Below, piece after piece: positions 17,419-25,825 of a stretch of DNA of 64,000 bases; position 1 is the stretch's first letter; each line of letters opens with the position of its first letter. The translations under genes were made by a program, and so were the position numbers. Source of the stretch: JAZDLO01 sp043801935 (GTDB taxonomy: Bacteria > Actinomycetota > Thermoleophilia > RBG-16-64-13). The DNA is taken from positions 11,820 to 75,819 of the forward strand of contig JAZDLO010000058.1 of NCBI GenBank assembly GCA_043801935.1, in the 5' to 3' direction. The notes below the pieces were generated by a model that saw only the letters and a list, made by a program, of their open reading frames with translations, was not told the DNA's origin and ran no database searches.

Positions 17419-17745
17419 ATGAAATGCGGCCGCCGACAGGCTAGACTGATCATCGATCAATCCATCGATGGCAGGACGCCCAGGGACCCCCAGGTGGTCG
17501 TGATGGGACTGCCGGAGTACGAACGTGTGCTGACGAAGAGCACGGGCGGAGGGTGGCGTGAGTCGGTGCCGGCCGCGCGCGAGCGCGTGCAGGGCGAATT
17601 ACGGGGCAAGACGATCCCCTTTCCAGAGGAAGTGCTCCGACAGGTAAGGGACGAGCGCGATGGGCAGAACGGCGGTCCGGCTGCTCAGATGACCGCGAAC
17701 GAAGTGCCGCACGGCGAGGGTAGATCCCCAGGGAGGGTCTGCTAG
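17419..17745 (+). pseudogene. Possible antitoxin-like (Phd/YefM-type) gene remnant
   Basis: A 108-codon open frame with a middle part, D-P-Q-V-V-V-M-G-L-P-E-Y-E-R-V-L, that resembles the dimer strand of Phd/YefM-type antitoxins. Its tail (E-V-L-R-Q-V-R-D-E-R-D) resembles proteins that follow such domains. The expected N-terminal DNA-binding segment is not recognisable, no ribosome site precedes ATG 17419, and no toxin gene follows. The stop shares a CTAG with the stop of the convergent alcohol dehydrogenase gene. It may be a decayed gene or chance. Confidence 0.25.
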
Positions 17746-18917
17746 AGCGCCTTCAGGAAGATCTCCGCAGCCTCCTTGGGCCCTACCTCGCGAGGGTTCA
17801 TGAAAGCCATAGGAACGGCCTGGAAAGTCATCAGCTCGTCAACGAAGCCGGGGATGTCGGCCTCGGTTATCCCGACTTCGCTCAGGCGTTGGGGCACGCC
17901 CAGGTCGGAGAGCAACCGGCGTACCGCGGCCACCGACTTCAGGGCGGCGTCCATGGTGGAAAGGCCGCGGGTGTTCTCTCCCATAAGTCGGGCCACCTCT
18001 GCGAACTTGTCCGGGCCGGAGATCAGGTTGTACTCCATGACGTAGGGGAGCAGAAGACCGACCTTGGCCCCATGAGAGAGGTGGACCTTTTTGTGGTGCA
18101 GGGCGTGATTCATGAAGTGGGCGATCCCCACACCGCCCACCGATCCGGCCAGCATGGCCACGGCGGCGGCTATCGACAGTCGGTAGCGGTCTTCCAGGCG
18201 CACGGATCCCTTGGCATAGGCGGGCCTGAGACTGGTCGTGACCAGCTTGATGGCTGTGGAGGCATACATGTCGGTGACCAGGTTGGCCCGGGAGCTGGTG
18301 TAGGCCTCGATGGCATGGGTGAGGGCGTCTATGCCGCCGTCGGCCGTGATCCTGGCCGGCAGGTCGCGGGTGAGCTCCGGATCGATGATCACTGCGTCTG
18401 GGAGGTTCCCACCGGTGATGTACGCGTAGTTGCGGTCATCGCTGGTGTCGGTGGTGAACACCGCGACCGTGCTCCACTCCGAGCCGGTGCCCGCGGTGGT
18501 GGGGATGAGGATCCTGCTGAGACTCTTCGCGGGCGATCCCCCGTCGATGAGGTCCTGGATGCCTATGTCGGGATTGGCGGCCAGCAGGCCGGCAGTCTTG
18601 GTCGCGTCCATGACGCTGCCCCCACCGACCCCGATGAGCAGGTCGTAGCCGCCCTCGCTCGCCATCCGGCTCAGCGCCTCTACGGTGCTGACCGGTGCTT
18701 CCGGCCCGCACTGGTCGAACACCTCCGCCTTCAGGCCGCCCGAGCCAAGGGCCGCCCGCACGGAAGCGATTATGCCCGCCTCCACCAACCCCTGATCGGT
18801 GACGATGAGGAGTTTCCTCGCGCCGAGGCTCCGCACCAGATCCCCGATGCCGTTCAGAGCGCCTACGCCGATCAGGGTCCGCGGGACCCTGATCTCGATC
18901 ACCTCGGTAAGATCCAT
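17742..18917 (-). CDS. Iron-containing alcohol dehydrogenase (copy 1)
   Basis: A 391-residue group III (iron-dependent) alcohol dehydrogenase. The NAD(P)-binding G-V-G-G-G-S-V-M-D motif (about residue 97), the T-T-A-G-T-G-S-E loop and the metal-ligand region D-A-L-T-H-A-I-E-A-Y ... H-F-M-N-H-A-L are all present. The family interconverts alcohols or hydroxy acids and aldehydes, including 4-hydroxybutyrate. It is the last gene of the minus-strand unit TH3 alpha, TH3 beta, ADH. A close paralogue lies at 55936-57108, also on the minus strand. The two share long matching stretches in protein and DNA, so they arose by duplication. Confidence 0.92.
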   Translation of the reverse strand: MDLTEVIEIRVPRTLIGVGALNGIGDLVRSLGARKLLIVTDQGLVEAGIIASVRAALGSGGLKAEVFDQCGPEAPVSTVEALSRMASEGGYDLLIGVGGGSVMDATKTAGLLAANPDIGIQDLIDGGSPAKSLSRILIPTTAGTGSEWSTVAVFTTDTSDDRNYAYITGGNLPDAVIIDPELTRDLPARITADGGIDALTHAIEAYTSSRANLVTDMYASTAIKLVTTSLRPAYAKGSVRLEDRYRLSIAAAVAMLAGSVGGVGIAHFMNHALHHKKVHLSHGAKVGLLLPYVMEYNLISGPDKFAEVARLMGENTRGLSTMDAALKSVAAVRRLLSDLGVPQRLSEVGITEADIPGFVDELMTFQAVPMAFMNPREVGPKEAAEIFLKAL

Positions 18918-18993
18918 CTCGACGACCTCCTCTTAGTGTGAGTCCTGCGGTATGCGCCCAAGGATGCCGGAGCAAGACCGGCGTATTGCCGGC

Positions 18994-19830
18994 CTAGGCG
19001 GTTCTGGAGAGGACGATGTCTCCCAGATAACGGTCGACATTGGTTCTGACAACCAGCCTCTCGCTCTCGTAGCCCGTAGCCGAGACTGTCACTGCATAGG
19101 TCATACCCGCCGGCAGATCCTCGAACTCGAAGTCCCCGAAGTTGTCGGTCAGCACCGTCTTCTTTGCTCCCTCCCCCTCAAGGGAGACGCTGACCCCCTC
19201 CGCACATTCATCGGTATCGCCGAATACCACGGCACCGGCCACGAATCTCTTCGGAAGGCCGATATAGCGCACCTTTTCCTCTAGCCCATACTCGGGCTGC
19301 AACGCCTCAGTCCGCCCCGAAGCCACCACCCTGGAGATTTCACTTCCGGGATCCTCCAGGTCGCCGAACACCAGGGCACCGGTGGGACAGGCCTCCACAC
19401 ATCTGGGCTCTTTCCAGCCGTTGTCGAGGAGATGGGCACACAGAGTGCATTTCTGCGGGACTTGTCGTTCCTCGTTCCAGTAGATCACTCGGTAGGGGCA
19501 ACTGGAGACCAGGTCCTTCTGCCCGATCGCTTTCCCGGGATCGATGATGACGATGCCGTCGTCTCTTCGATAAACAGCATCCCCCCGGGACGTCTCCACG
19601 CAGGTGGGGCTATCGCAGTGCATACAGGGAACGGCCGTATAGGCAACCTTGACCTTGGGGTAGGCGCCCCGTTCCTTTTCCCGGATCCGCATCCAGAACT
19701 GACCGGTCATCGGCTGGGACACGGAATAGGGCGGACGGTCGTTCCCGCAGTACTCGTCCTTGCAGGCCAAGAAGCAGTTATAGCATCCGTTACATTTGCT
19801 GACGTCCACTACCATCCCATAGCGAGCCAT
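18994..19830 (-). CDS. Ferredoxin-type beta subunit of TH3, three-cluster type, transthyretin-like tail
   Basis: A 278-residue partner of TH3. Cysteine motifs match TH2 beta: Cys13/16/19/23, Cys69/72/77, Cys111 and the last motif C-T-L-C...C-V-E-A-C-P. The cysteines of motif III are replaced (K-A-I-G-Q-K-D-L), and motif II lacks its fourth Cys (C-V-E-T-S-R). Three [4Fe-4S] clusters are therefore expected, as in the P. acidigallici small subunit. The C-terminal transthyretin-like domain is complete (N-F-G-D-F-E-F-E-D-L). It lies 41 bp after TH3 alpha on the minus strand. The base composition of the tail is normal here, unlike TH2 beta. Confidence 0.92.
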   Translation of the reverse strand: MARYGMVVDVSKCNGCYNCFLACKDEYCGNDRPPYSVSQPMTGQFWMRIREKERGAYPKVKVAYTAVPCMHCDSPTCVETSRGDAVYRRDDGIVIIDPGKAIGQKDLVSSCPYRVIYWNEERQVPQKCTLCAHLLDNGWKEPRCVEACPTGALVFGDLEDPGSEISRVVASGRTEALQPEYGLEEKVRYIGLPKRFVAGAVVFGDTDECAEGVSVSLEGEGAKKTVLTDNFGDFEFEDLPAGMTYAVTVSATGYESERLVVRTNVDRYLGDIVLSRTA

Positions 19831-19871
19831 AGAGATCAGACCTCCCGATCTGCTATCCGGTGATCAGCCGG

Positions 19872-22379
19872 CTACTCTGCTTCCCATTTCGCCATTTCTA
19901 TCAGGCAGGAGTTGGGCGCCATGCCTGCGACATTCTTCGACACCATGCGCGAAGGAGTCAGTAGGTTTATGCAGCCGCCCCTGTCCGTACTGCCGGCCTT
20001 ACCGGGCTCCAACGGATCGTATTTGGACGATCCCTCGCAGGAATGGACCACGCCGGGTCTCACTCGTTCGGTGACCTGGGCTATGCCCAAGACGGAGGCG
20101 CGATCGTTGTAGAGCTTGACGATATCCCCGTGCTTGATGCCTCTGGCTTCCGCGTCCACGGGGTGGAGGCGGACTACCTGCCAGGCGTACCCGTTCTTGA
20201 TCACCCGGTGACCGGGGATCTCCGACAGCCATGGCACGTGAGTGTCGTGCTGCGTGTGGAAGGAGAACCGGGGATGAGGCGAGATCAGCTGGAGCGGATA
20301 CTTGTCCGCCAGTTCCGAGGTGTGCCCTTCCCAGCTGGGGATGTAGTGCGGCAGCGGGGGCCGCTCCTCATCGTCCGGGAGATGAGCCAGCAGGCTTTGG
20401 GAAACGAACTCTATCTTGCCGCTGTAGGTCGCCAGCTCCGTGCTCTTCTCCGTGTCTCTCTTGGGATTGCTCGTGTCGGGAGTGTCGCACGGCCGTCCTT
20501 CGTAGAACCAGCGCAAAGCGGGGGTCGATTTGTAGTCTTCGACCTGTGGGACCACGTAGTAACCCTTCTCTTTGAACTCCTCGAAGGAAACGTACTTCGG
20601 CAGGTCGGAAGCGTAGAACATCTTCTCGACCCAGCCCTCGAAGGTGTTGCCTTCGGTGAACTCCTCCTCCACTCCCAGCCTCCTGGCCAGCTCGCAGAAG
20701 ATGTCGTAGTCAGGCTTCGATTCACCCACCGGCTCCACGCATTTCTGCTGATAGACGATGACCCGGTGATTGCAACTGCCGGAAGCGTGCAGAGAGTAGC
20801 CCCCGGAACTCGCCCATTCCCCGATGTCATAGCGCTCGAGATTGGTGCAGGCCGGGAGGATGATGTCGGCAAGTTTGGTCTCGGTGCACCACCAGCAGTC
20901 CTGGTTGACCACGAACTCGAGCTTGGGGCTTTGGTACATCCTCACCCAACGGTTGGTGTCGGTCATGGTGGCCAGGAAGGCGCCGCCGTACCGGTAGAAC
21001 ATCTTGATCTCGGAGCAGCCGGGCAGAGGGTAGGTGTACGGTACGAACTGCTGTTCCAGAGAGTTGCCGCAGAAGCCTTCGCCGATCCAGCTGATGGGTG
21101 GGCTCAAGATGGCTTCCGGGAGAGTCAATCGATAGAGCCGCTGCTTCACGGGGTTCACGGCCGGTTTCTCGGCGATCAGGTTGAACCCTCCGGATGCGTA
21201 CCCCGGGAACTCCAGGGTGGCATTGTACGGGGGGCCGTTGGCGGTGCCCCAGATACTCACGCCGGGCTTCCCCAATCCCTGCATGGCTTGAAGCAAGACC
21301 AGCATCCTCGCGGTCTCGGTGGCATATGCTTGCCTGCAGTGGCCGCCCTCTCCCCCCTTGACTCCACCGGCCAAGGCGGTTCGTTTCGCGGCCCACTCTC
21401 GGGCCAAAGCGACTATGGTGCGCGAGGGGACGCCGGTTATCTCCGCCGCCCACCCGGGCGTCTTGGGAGCGCTGTCGTCCTCGCCGAGGACGTACTTCCG
21501 GAATTCCTCGAAGCCGACCGTGCGACCGGCTACATAGTCCTTGTCGTACGTGCCTTCGGTCAGCCAGACATAGGCGATAGCCAGGGCCGGGGCGGCGCTT
21601 GTACCGGGTCTATTGGCTATCCATTTGTCCCCTACGGCCGCGCCGGTATAGTTGTAGAAGGGGTCGATAATGATCTGCCTCTTACCCTGCTGTTTGAGCC
21701 AGAGGCGCCAGAGAGCAGACTCGTTCCCCCCGTAGATCCCATGGGTGGAATCGGGGTCGTTACCCCAGTGGATCACGAGCTCGGTGTGCCTGAGGGCATC
21801 CTCGAGCATGTCGTAGTGCTCAGGATTGCCGAGTCTCCAGTAGAAGCCCCAGGAATGGGTCGCCCCCCAGTGCCAGCCTTCCCAACTATCGGGGTTGTCG
21901 AAGATGTCCGAGAATCCGATGACGTTGAAGAACCGCGCCCACGCTGCAGAGCGATAGCCCAGGTTCCCCCAGTTATGGTGAGAAGAGGCCCTGGACATGA
22001 TGGCTTCCGGCCCGTGTTCGGCGCGGATACGCTTCATCTCGCCGGAGACGATCTCAAGCGCTTCGTCCCAGCTGATCCTCACGTATGGGGACTTGCCTCT
22101 GTTTTGGGGGTTCCTCTCCCCCTCAGGGTCGAAATCGACCCGCTTCATGGGAAAGAGGATCCTCTCGTCGGAGTAGACCCTGGCCCTCTCGGTCAAGGCG
22201 AAGGCGGCTACACACGCTTTTCTGAGAGGGGTGTACTCCTCGCCGTCCACCTCGAGCTTCCAGGAGGCGGCGTCCGAGTCGTCGAAGACCAGGGGACGTA
22301 CACGGGTGATCTTCCCGTCCTCCACGTGCACCCGGATCGGGCCACCGTTCGTACAGTTCACAAAGATCTGCTCTGGCAT
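19872..22379 (-). CDS. Transhydroxylase-like molybdopterin oxidoreductase alpha subunit (TH3, B-type)
   Basis: An 835-residue B-type alpha subunit, closest to TH2 among its neighbours (both begin with an M-x-E-Q-x-F pattern). Ser165 in N-P-D-S-W-E-G-W is the presumed Mo ligand. The motif S-H-H-N-W-G-N-L-G-Y-R gives His134 and Tyr142 at the spacings of the characterised transhydroxylase. There are no N-terminal Fe-S cysteines and no signal peptide, so the enzyme is cytoplasmic. It leads a minus-strand unit with its beta subunit and an iron alcohol dehydrogenase. An alcohol or hydroxy-acid intermediate downstream of the Mo reaction would explain that order, but this is inference. Confidence 0.9.
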   Translation of the reverse strand: MPEQIFVNCTNGGPIRVHVEDGKITRVRPLVFDDSDAASWKLEVDGEEYTPLRKACVAAFALTERARVYSDERILFPMKRVDFDPEGERNPQNRGKSPYVRISWDEALEIVSGEMKRIRAEHGPEAIMSRASSHHNWGNLGYRSAAWARFFNVIGFSDIFDNPDSWEGWHWGATHSWGFYWRLGNPEHYDMLEDALRHTELVIHWGNDPDSTHGIYGGNESALWRLWLKQQGKRQIIIDPFYNYTGAAVGDKWIANRPGTSAAPALAIAYVWLTEGTYDKDYVAGRTVGFEEFRKYVLGEDDSAPKTPGWAAEITGVPSRTIVALAREWAAKRTALAGGVKGGEGGHCRQAYATETARMLVLLQAMQGLGKPGVSIWGTANGPPYNATLEFPGYASGGFNLIAEKPAVNPVKQRLYRLTLPEAILSPPISWIGEGFCGNSLEQQFVPYTYPLPGCSEIKMFYRYGGAFLATMTDTNRWVRMYQSPKLEFVVNQDCWWCTETKLADIILPACTNLERYDIGEWASSGGYSLHASGSCNHRVIVYQQKCVEPVGESKPDYDIFCELARRLGVEEEFTEGNTFEGWVEKMFYASDLPKYVSFEEFKEKGYYVVPQVEDYKSTPALRWFYEGRPCDTPDTSNPKRDTEKSTELATYSGKIEFVSQSLLAHLPDDEERPPLPHYIPSWEGHTSELADKYPLQLISPHPRFSFHTQHDTHVPWLSEIPGHRVIKNGYAWQVVRLHPVDAEARGIKHGDIVKLYNDRASVLGIAQVTERVRPGVVHSCEGSSKYDPLEPGKAGSTDRGGCINLLTPSRMVSKNVAGMAPNSCLIEMAKWEAE

Positions 22380-22458
22380 CCAATCATCCCTTCGCCAAAT
22401 GGGTAGTGGGAGGCATCCGTCAGAGGGAATACCACAGGCCGCCTGTCGGCGCTAGGCT

Positions 22459-23682
22459 CTAGGCATCAGGCGCACCGATCATGAGGGCCACGTCTGTAGT
22501 GGCAAACCCGTGGAGGAACGTATAGACGTCCCGCAGATACTTCTGGATGGGGACATCGTCGTCCGCGGTACCCAGGCCCCCGAAGATACCCACTGCGTGG
22601 TTGGCCACACTCAGACCCATCTCGTCGACGTACGCTTTGATCAAGATGCCCATCTTGGGATCATAGTCATACCTGGTCTCCCAGGACCAGGCGGATTTCC
22701 AGAGGAGAGCCCTGGCCGCCTCGATCTGCACCTTCATCTGGGCTAGTTTGATGGCCACATGCTGGTGCTCGATTATCTTCCTGCCACCCTGGATCCGGTT
22801 CCTCGAGTAGTTGAGGGCCTCCTCGTAGCAGGCTCGGACCGTTCCCAGGTTCACGGCGGCGCCGAGGAGCCCGAAGGGCGGGGGCGCCCCGGCCCCGGTC
22901 TTGGTCCAGTCCTTCCGTGGGCCCCCTCCGCCTTCACCCTCGGATCCCCAGGCGTCGCCCTCCTCGCCCACCAGGTAGCGGGCGGGAATACGCGCGTCTT
23001 CGAACACCAATTCCGCGTTCGGGAGCAGTCTTCTTCCCAGCTTGTTGTGGAATCTGCCTATGGAGAACCCGGGTGCGTCGTCAGGCATCAGGAACAGGCT
23101 CAGGCTCGTGGATATCGGCCCTTTCTTGTCCGTTCTTGCGTAGAGAAAATACAGCTTGGCGATCCCGCCGCTGGAGATGAAGTGCTTGGTCCCGTTGATG
23201 ACGTATTCATCGCCTCTTCGCTCGGCGAAAGTCTGAATCGAAGCCCCGGGCTCGTCGTAGAGGTAATGGGAGTCGGTGCCCGCATCGGGCTCTGTTCTGG
23301 CAAGCGCCATGAGATAGGTGTCGTCCTCGAGGAACTTGGGCAGGAACTCATCCCTTTGCTCGTCGCTCAGCTCCGCCACGATCCTGGGCGATTCCGTGTA
23401 GCAGCCTCGTATGATGCTGGCAAAGCCCTGGTCGGCGGCCCCGAGCTCTTCCAATATGATCGCCAGCGTCAGATAGTCGGCCCCTTCGCCCCCCCATTTC
23501 TCAGGGATCGCCGCCGTCCTCAGGCCCAGCTGGGAGGCTTTCTTGATCAGATCCCAGGGGATGCAGTCTTTCGGGTCGCTCTTGCGATCGAGTTCCAGCG
23601 CAGCAGGCTTCACTTCCTCCTGCGCGAACTCGCGAACCATGTCGCGCGTCATTTCCTGTTCGTCGGTCAATCTGAAGTCCAT
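22459..23682 (-). CDS. Acyl-CoA dehydrogenase
   Basis: A 407-residue FAD-dependent acyl-CoA dehydrogenase with the N-terminal helical domain (F-R-L-T-D-E-Q), the middle beta domain (A-L-A-R-T-E-P-D-A-G-T-D; I-N-G-T-K-H-F-I-S) and the C-terminal four-helix domain (I-Q-K-Y-L-R-D-V). The usual Y-E-G-T catalytic-Glu segment reads F-L-H-G-F-A-T, so the base must sit elsewhere, as in isovaleryl- and long-chain types, or the enzyme is atypical. A Gly-rich insert (G-S-E-G-E-G-G-G-G-P) interrupts the middle of the protein. The gene is read from promoter module A (23798-23884), one of three identical-geometry modules that also drive the ETF operon and the CMD gene. ETF is the natural electron acceptor. 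Confidence 0.9.
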   Translation of the reverse strand: MDFRLTDEQEMTRDMVREFAQEEVKPAALELDRKSDPKDCIPWDLIKKASQLGLRTAAIPEKWGGEGADYLTLAIILEELGAADQGFASIIRGCYTESPRIVAELSDEQRDEFLPKFLEDDTYLMALARTEPDAGTDSHYLYDEPGASIQTFAERRGDEYVINGTKHFISSGGIAKLYFLYARTDKKGPISTSLSLFLMPDDAPGFSIGRFHNKLGRRLLPNAELVFEDARIPARYLVGEEGDAWGSEGEGGGGPRKDWTKTGAGAPPPFGLLGAAVNLGTVRACYEEALNYSRNRIQGGRKIIEHQHVAIKLAQMKVQIEAARALLWKSAWSWETRYDYDPKMGILIKAYVDEMGLSVANHAVGIFGGLGTADDDVPIQKYLRDVYTFLHGFATTDVALMIGAPDA

Positions 23683-23797
23683 ACGTGCACCTCCTGCTCA
23701 CGTTCATTCGCCTGCTGCTTGCGCCAACTCCCACGGTCACAGCGGAAATGCTGGCTTTTCGGGATATTCTCTCGAGGCTTCCCCCCATCTTGGTCGC

Positions 23798-23884
23798 GGC
23801 TACATGATAATGCGCGCGGAAAGTGGGGGGAGCACTTCGACGTAACTTTTCATGGCGGGGGCGAAGTATGACGGCGACGTATAG
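23798..23884 (-). promoter_or_regulatory. Promoter/operator module, copy A (drives acyl-CoA dehydrogenase)
   Basis: On the minus strand this copy starts with CTATAC at 23884 and reaches a -10-like TATCAT at 23804-23809. The start-to-end distance is 81 bp, exactly as in copies B and C. The shared core CCATGAAAAGTT (23844-23855) is 29 bp from the left edge in all three. ACTT...AAAGT and AAGT-N7-AAGT half-sites suggest an activator site. The -35 region is poor, which fits activator dependence. It lies about 120 bp before the acyl-CoA dehydrogenase start. Confidence 0.75.
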
Positions 23885-23930
23885 ATAGACGGGATAAGCG
23901 AGGCTTGCCAGCGTCGCAGTCCCTGCTGAT

Positions 23931-24830
23931 CTATGATGGACCCGCGTCGCCGCGATTGGAAACGCCTGCCCGGACGTGGACCATGAGTGCCCGCGCCGCC
24001 GCGGTCAGGGGGCGGTCCCGGGGGTAGACGAGGTTAAGATCTCGGGCCAACGGGCTCTCGAAGGGGATGGCGATCAGTCCCTCAAGAGTCTCGGGAGCGA
24101 CCAGCATCTTGGGCATCGGCGCCACGCCCAGACCCCTTCTCACCAGAGCCTTGGTCAGCTCGGGGTAGTTCGCTCGATAGGAGAACTTGGGCTCGAAGCC
24201 AGCCCGGCGCAAGGCATCTGCCACTATGTTGCCGGCGTTCATGGTCGCCCGGGGAAGCAGTATCGACTCGCGCGCGAGCATGCTCAAAGCGACCGCCGAG
24301 TGGTTCGCAAGCCTATGTCCATGAGGGACCACCAGCAGGATCTCCTCTGTGAGCAGATACTGAGTCGCGGCTCGAGTAGACCCCCACGGCGTCATGACGG
24401 CGCAATCGAGCTCTCCGCTGATGACCGCTTCCTCGAGCTGCGCGTCGTCCTTCTCGATGAGATCGACGCTCACTTTCGGATAAGCCTCGAGAAAAGAGAC
24501 GAGAATGGGAGTCAGGAGGAGGGCAAAGACGTTTCCGACGGCACCGAACCGCACCGTGCTCGGACCGGCCCCTGCCTGCTCGCGCAGAAGACTGACCGCC
24601 TCATCGGCGCGGGTGACGATCGCCTGAGCCAGGGGAAGTAGCAGCTGCCCGCTGACGGTGCATTCGACATGTCTTCCGTATCGCTCAAACAGCTGAGTCC
24701 CAAACTCGCTCTCCAAACGGGCGATCTGACGGCTGAGCGTGGGCTGCGTGGAATGCATGGCCCGCGCGGCTCGGCTGAAGCTGCGAGCCTCCGCTACAGC
24801 CAGGAATGATTTGAGGAGATCCAGTTCCAT
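23931..24830 (-). CDS. LysR-family transcriptional regulator
   Basis: A 299-residue LysR regulator. The winged helix-turn-helix occupies residues 1-60 (S-F-S-R-A-A-R-A-M-H-S-T-Q-P-T-L-S-R-Q-I), followed by a two-lobed effector domain (V-R-F-G-A-V-G-N-V-F...). It lies between promoter modules A and B, which makes it the likely regulator of the acyl-CoA dehydrogenase, the ETF operon and the CMD gene. Its ATG directly abuts module B and has no ribosome-binding site. A TACGAT on the minus strand, 9 nt before the ATG and inside module B, could serve as a -10 for a leaderless message. That would let the regulator repress itself when bound to the module (inferred). Confidence 0.9.
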   Translation of the reverse strand: MELDLLKSFLAVAEARSFSRAARAMHSTQPTLSRQIARLESEFGTQLFERYGRHVECTVSGQLLLPLAQAIVTRADEAVSLLREQAGAGPSTVRFGAVGNVFALLLTPILVSFLEAYPKVSVDLIEKDDAQLEEAVISGELDCAVMTPWGSTRAATQYLLTEEILLVVPHGHRLANHSAVALSMLARESILLPRATMNAGNIVADALRRAGFEPKFSYRANYPELTKALVRRGLGVAPMPKMLVAPETLEGLIAIPFESPLARDLNLVYPRDRPLTAAARALMVHVRAGVSNRGDAGPS

Positions 24831-24911
24831 CTATACATCATCGTAATACTTTGCGCCGGCCATGAAAAGTTGCGTCGAAGTGCTTCCCCAGTTGCTGAGT
24901 CGGACTATGAT
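24831..24911 (+). promoter_or_regulatory. Promoter/operator module, copy B (ETF operon; also abuts LysR start)
   Basis: CTATAC at 24831 and TATGAT at 24906-24911 bound the 81-bp module; the core CCATGAAAAGTT is at 24860-24871. Between them TCGTAATACTTTGC and CGTCGAAGTGCTTCCCC match copies A and C with few changes. TATGAT is a good -10, with a weak -35 (TTCCCC). The etfB start is about 68 bp downstream. The opposite edge touches the lysR start codon, so it probably serves as a divergent control region. Confidence 0.78.
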
Positions 24912-24978
24912 GTAGCAGCCGGCCCAGCCTAAGGGTGCGGCGCGGTCGAAGGTCGCCTTGCGAAGGAAGGGAAGACCA

Positions 24979-25755
24979 GTGAACATCGCGGTTTGTGTGA
25001 AGCAGGTGGTCGACACAGAGGCGGAGAAGAGGCTCGACCCCGGCTCTTGGCGTCTGGACCGTAGCGTGGACAACATCCTCAATCCGTACGACGAATACGC
25101 GGTGGAGGAAGCGCTGCGATTGCGTGAGTCTCAGGGTGGCGAGGTCATAGTGCTGTGTATGGGCCCCGAGACGGCAGCGGACGCCGTGCGCAAGGCGCTG
25201 GCCATGGGGGCAGACCGTGCGCTGATGGTCAGCGATCCCGTTCTGGCCGGTTCCGACTCGCAAGGGACGGCATACGTCCTTGCGGAAGCACTGAAAAGTC
25301 TCGAACACGACCTCGTGCTCTTCGGGATCCGGTCCACTGATGCGGAGACCGGCTGCGTGCCGGCTGCCGTGGCCGAGCGACTCGGTCTGCCTTTGCTCTC
25401 TTCCCTCTCGAAAGTCGAAGTACAGGGCTCCGCCCTTGTGGTCCACCGGGAGACAGAGCAGGGCTATGTCGCCTACGAATGCCCCCTGCCGGCCGTTCTC
25501 TCCGTCGTCAAGGGCATCAACGAGCCCCGATACCCATCGATGAAGGGCATCATGGGTGCAAAGAAGAAGCCGCTGGAGTCAAGAGACGCGGCCGCCCTGG
25601 ATCTCGACGCGAGCCAGATCGGCGTTTCCGGCGCCAAGACCCGCGTGCTGTCCGCTCGTTTTCCCGAGCCCCGCAAAGCGGGGGTCAAGATCGAAGACGA
25701 CGGTGAGGGTGCTCAGCGGATCGCCGATTTCTTGGCGGCCGAAAAGCTCGTCTAG
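24979..25755 (+). CDS. etfB: Electron transfer flavoprotein beta subunit
   Basis: A 258-residue EtfB (V-N-I-A-V-C-V-K-Q-V-V-D-T-E start; N-P-Y-D-E-Y-A-V-E-E-A-L; G-I-R-S-T-D-A-E-T-G). With EtfA it carries electrons from the acyl-CoA dehydrogenase to the membrane oxidoreductase encoded downstream. GTG 24979 is chosen because GAAGGAAGGGAAG lies just upstream and the family begins at this residue. It is the first gene of an operon etfB-etfA-EMO-AOR-moaD-like under promoter module B. The subunit type (one FAD pathway to quinone rather than a bifurcating ETF) is inferred from the neighbouring quinone-reductase gene. Confidence 0.95.
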   Translation: MNIAVCVKQVVDTEAEKRLDPGSWRLDRSVDNILNPYDEYAVEEALRLRESQGGEVIVLCMGPETAADAVRKALAMGADRALMVSDPVLAGSDSQGTAYVLAEALKSLEHDLVLFGIRSTDAETGCVPAAVAERLGLPLLSSLSKVEVQGSALVVHRETEQGYVAYECPLPAVLSVVKGINEPRYPSMKGIMGAKKKPLESRDAAALDLDASQIGVSGAKTRVLSARFPEPRKAGVKIEDDGEGAQRIADFLAAEKLV

Positions 25756-25825
25756 CGGCGCCTCAGCGCTGGTGGTATCTGCTTTCGTGGCCGACTGAAG
25801 ACCGAAGGGTAGGGGAGATAGATCA

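Noticed and set aside
20043..22406. 787-codon open frame antisense to TH3
   Set aside because: It mirrors the TH3 codons in a GC-rich sequence and matches no family. TH3 is intact on the other strand.
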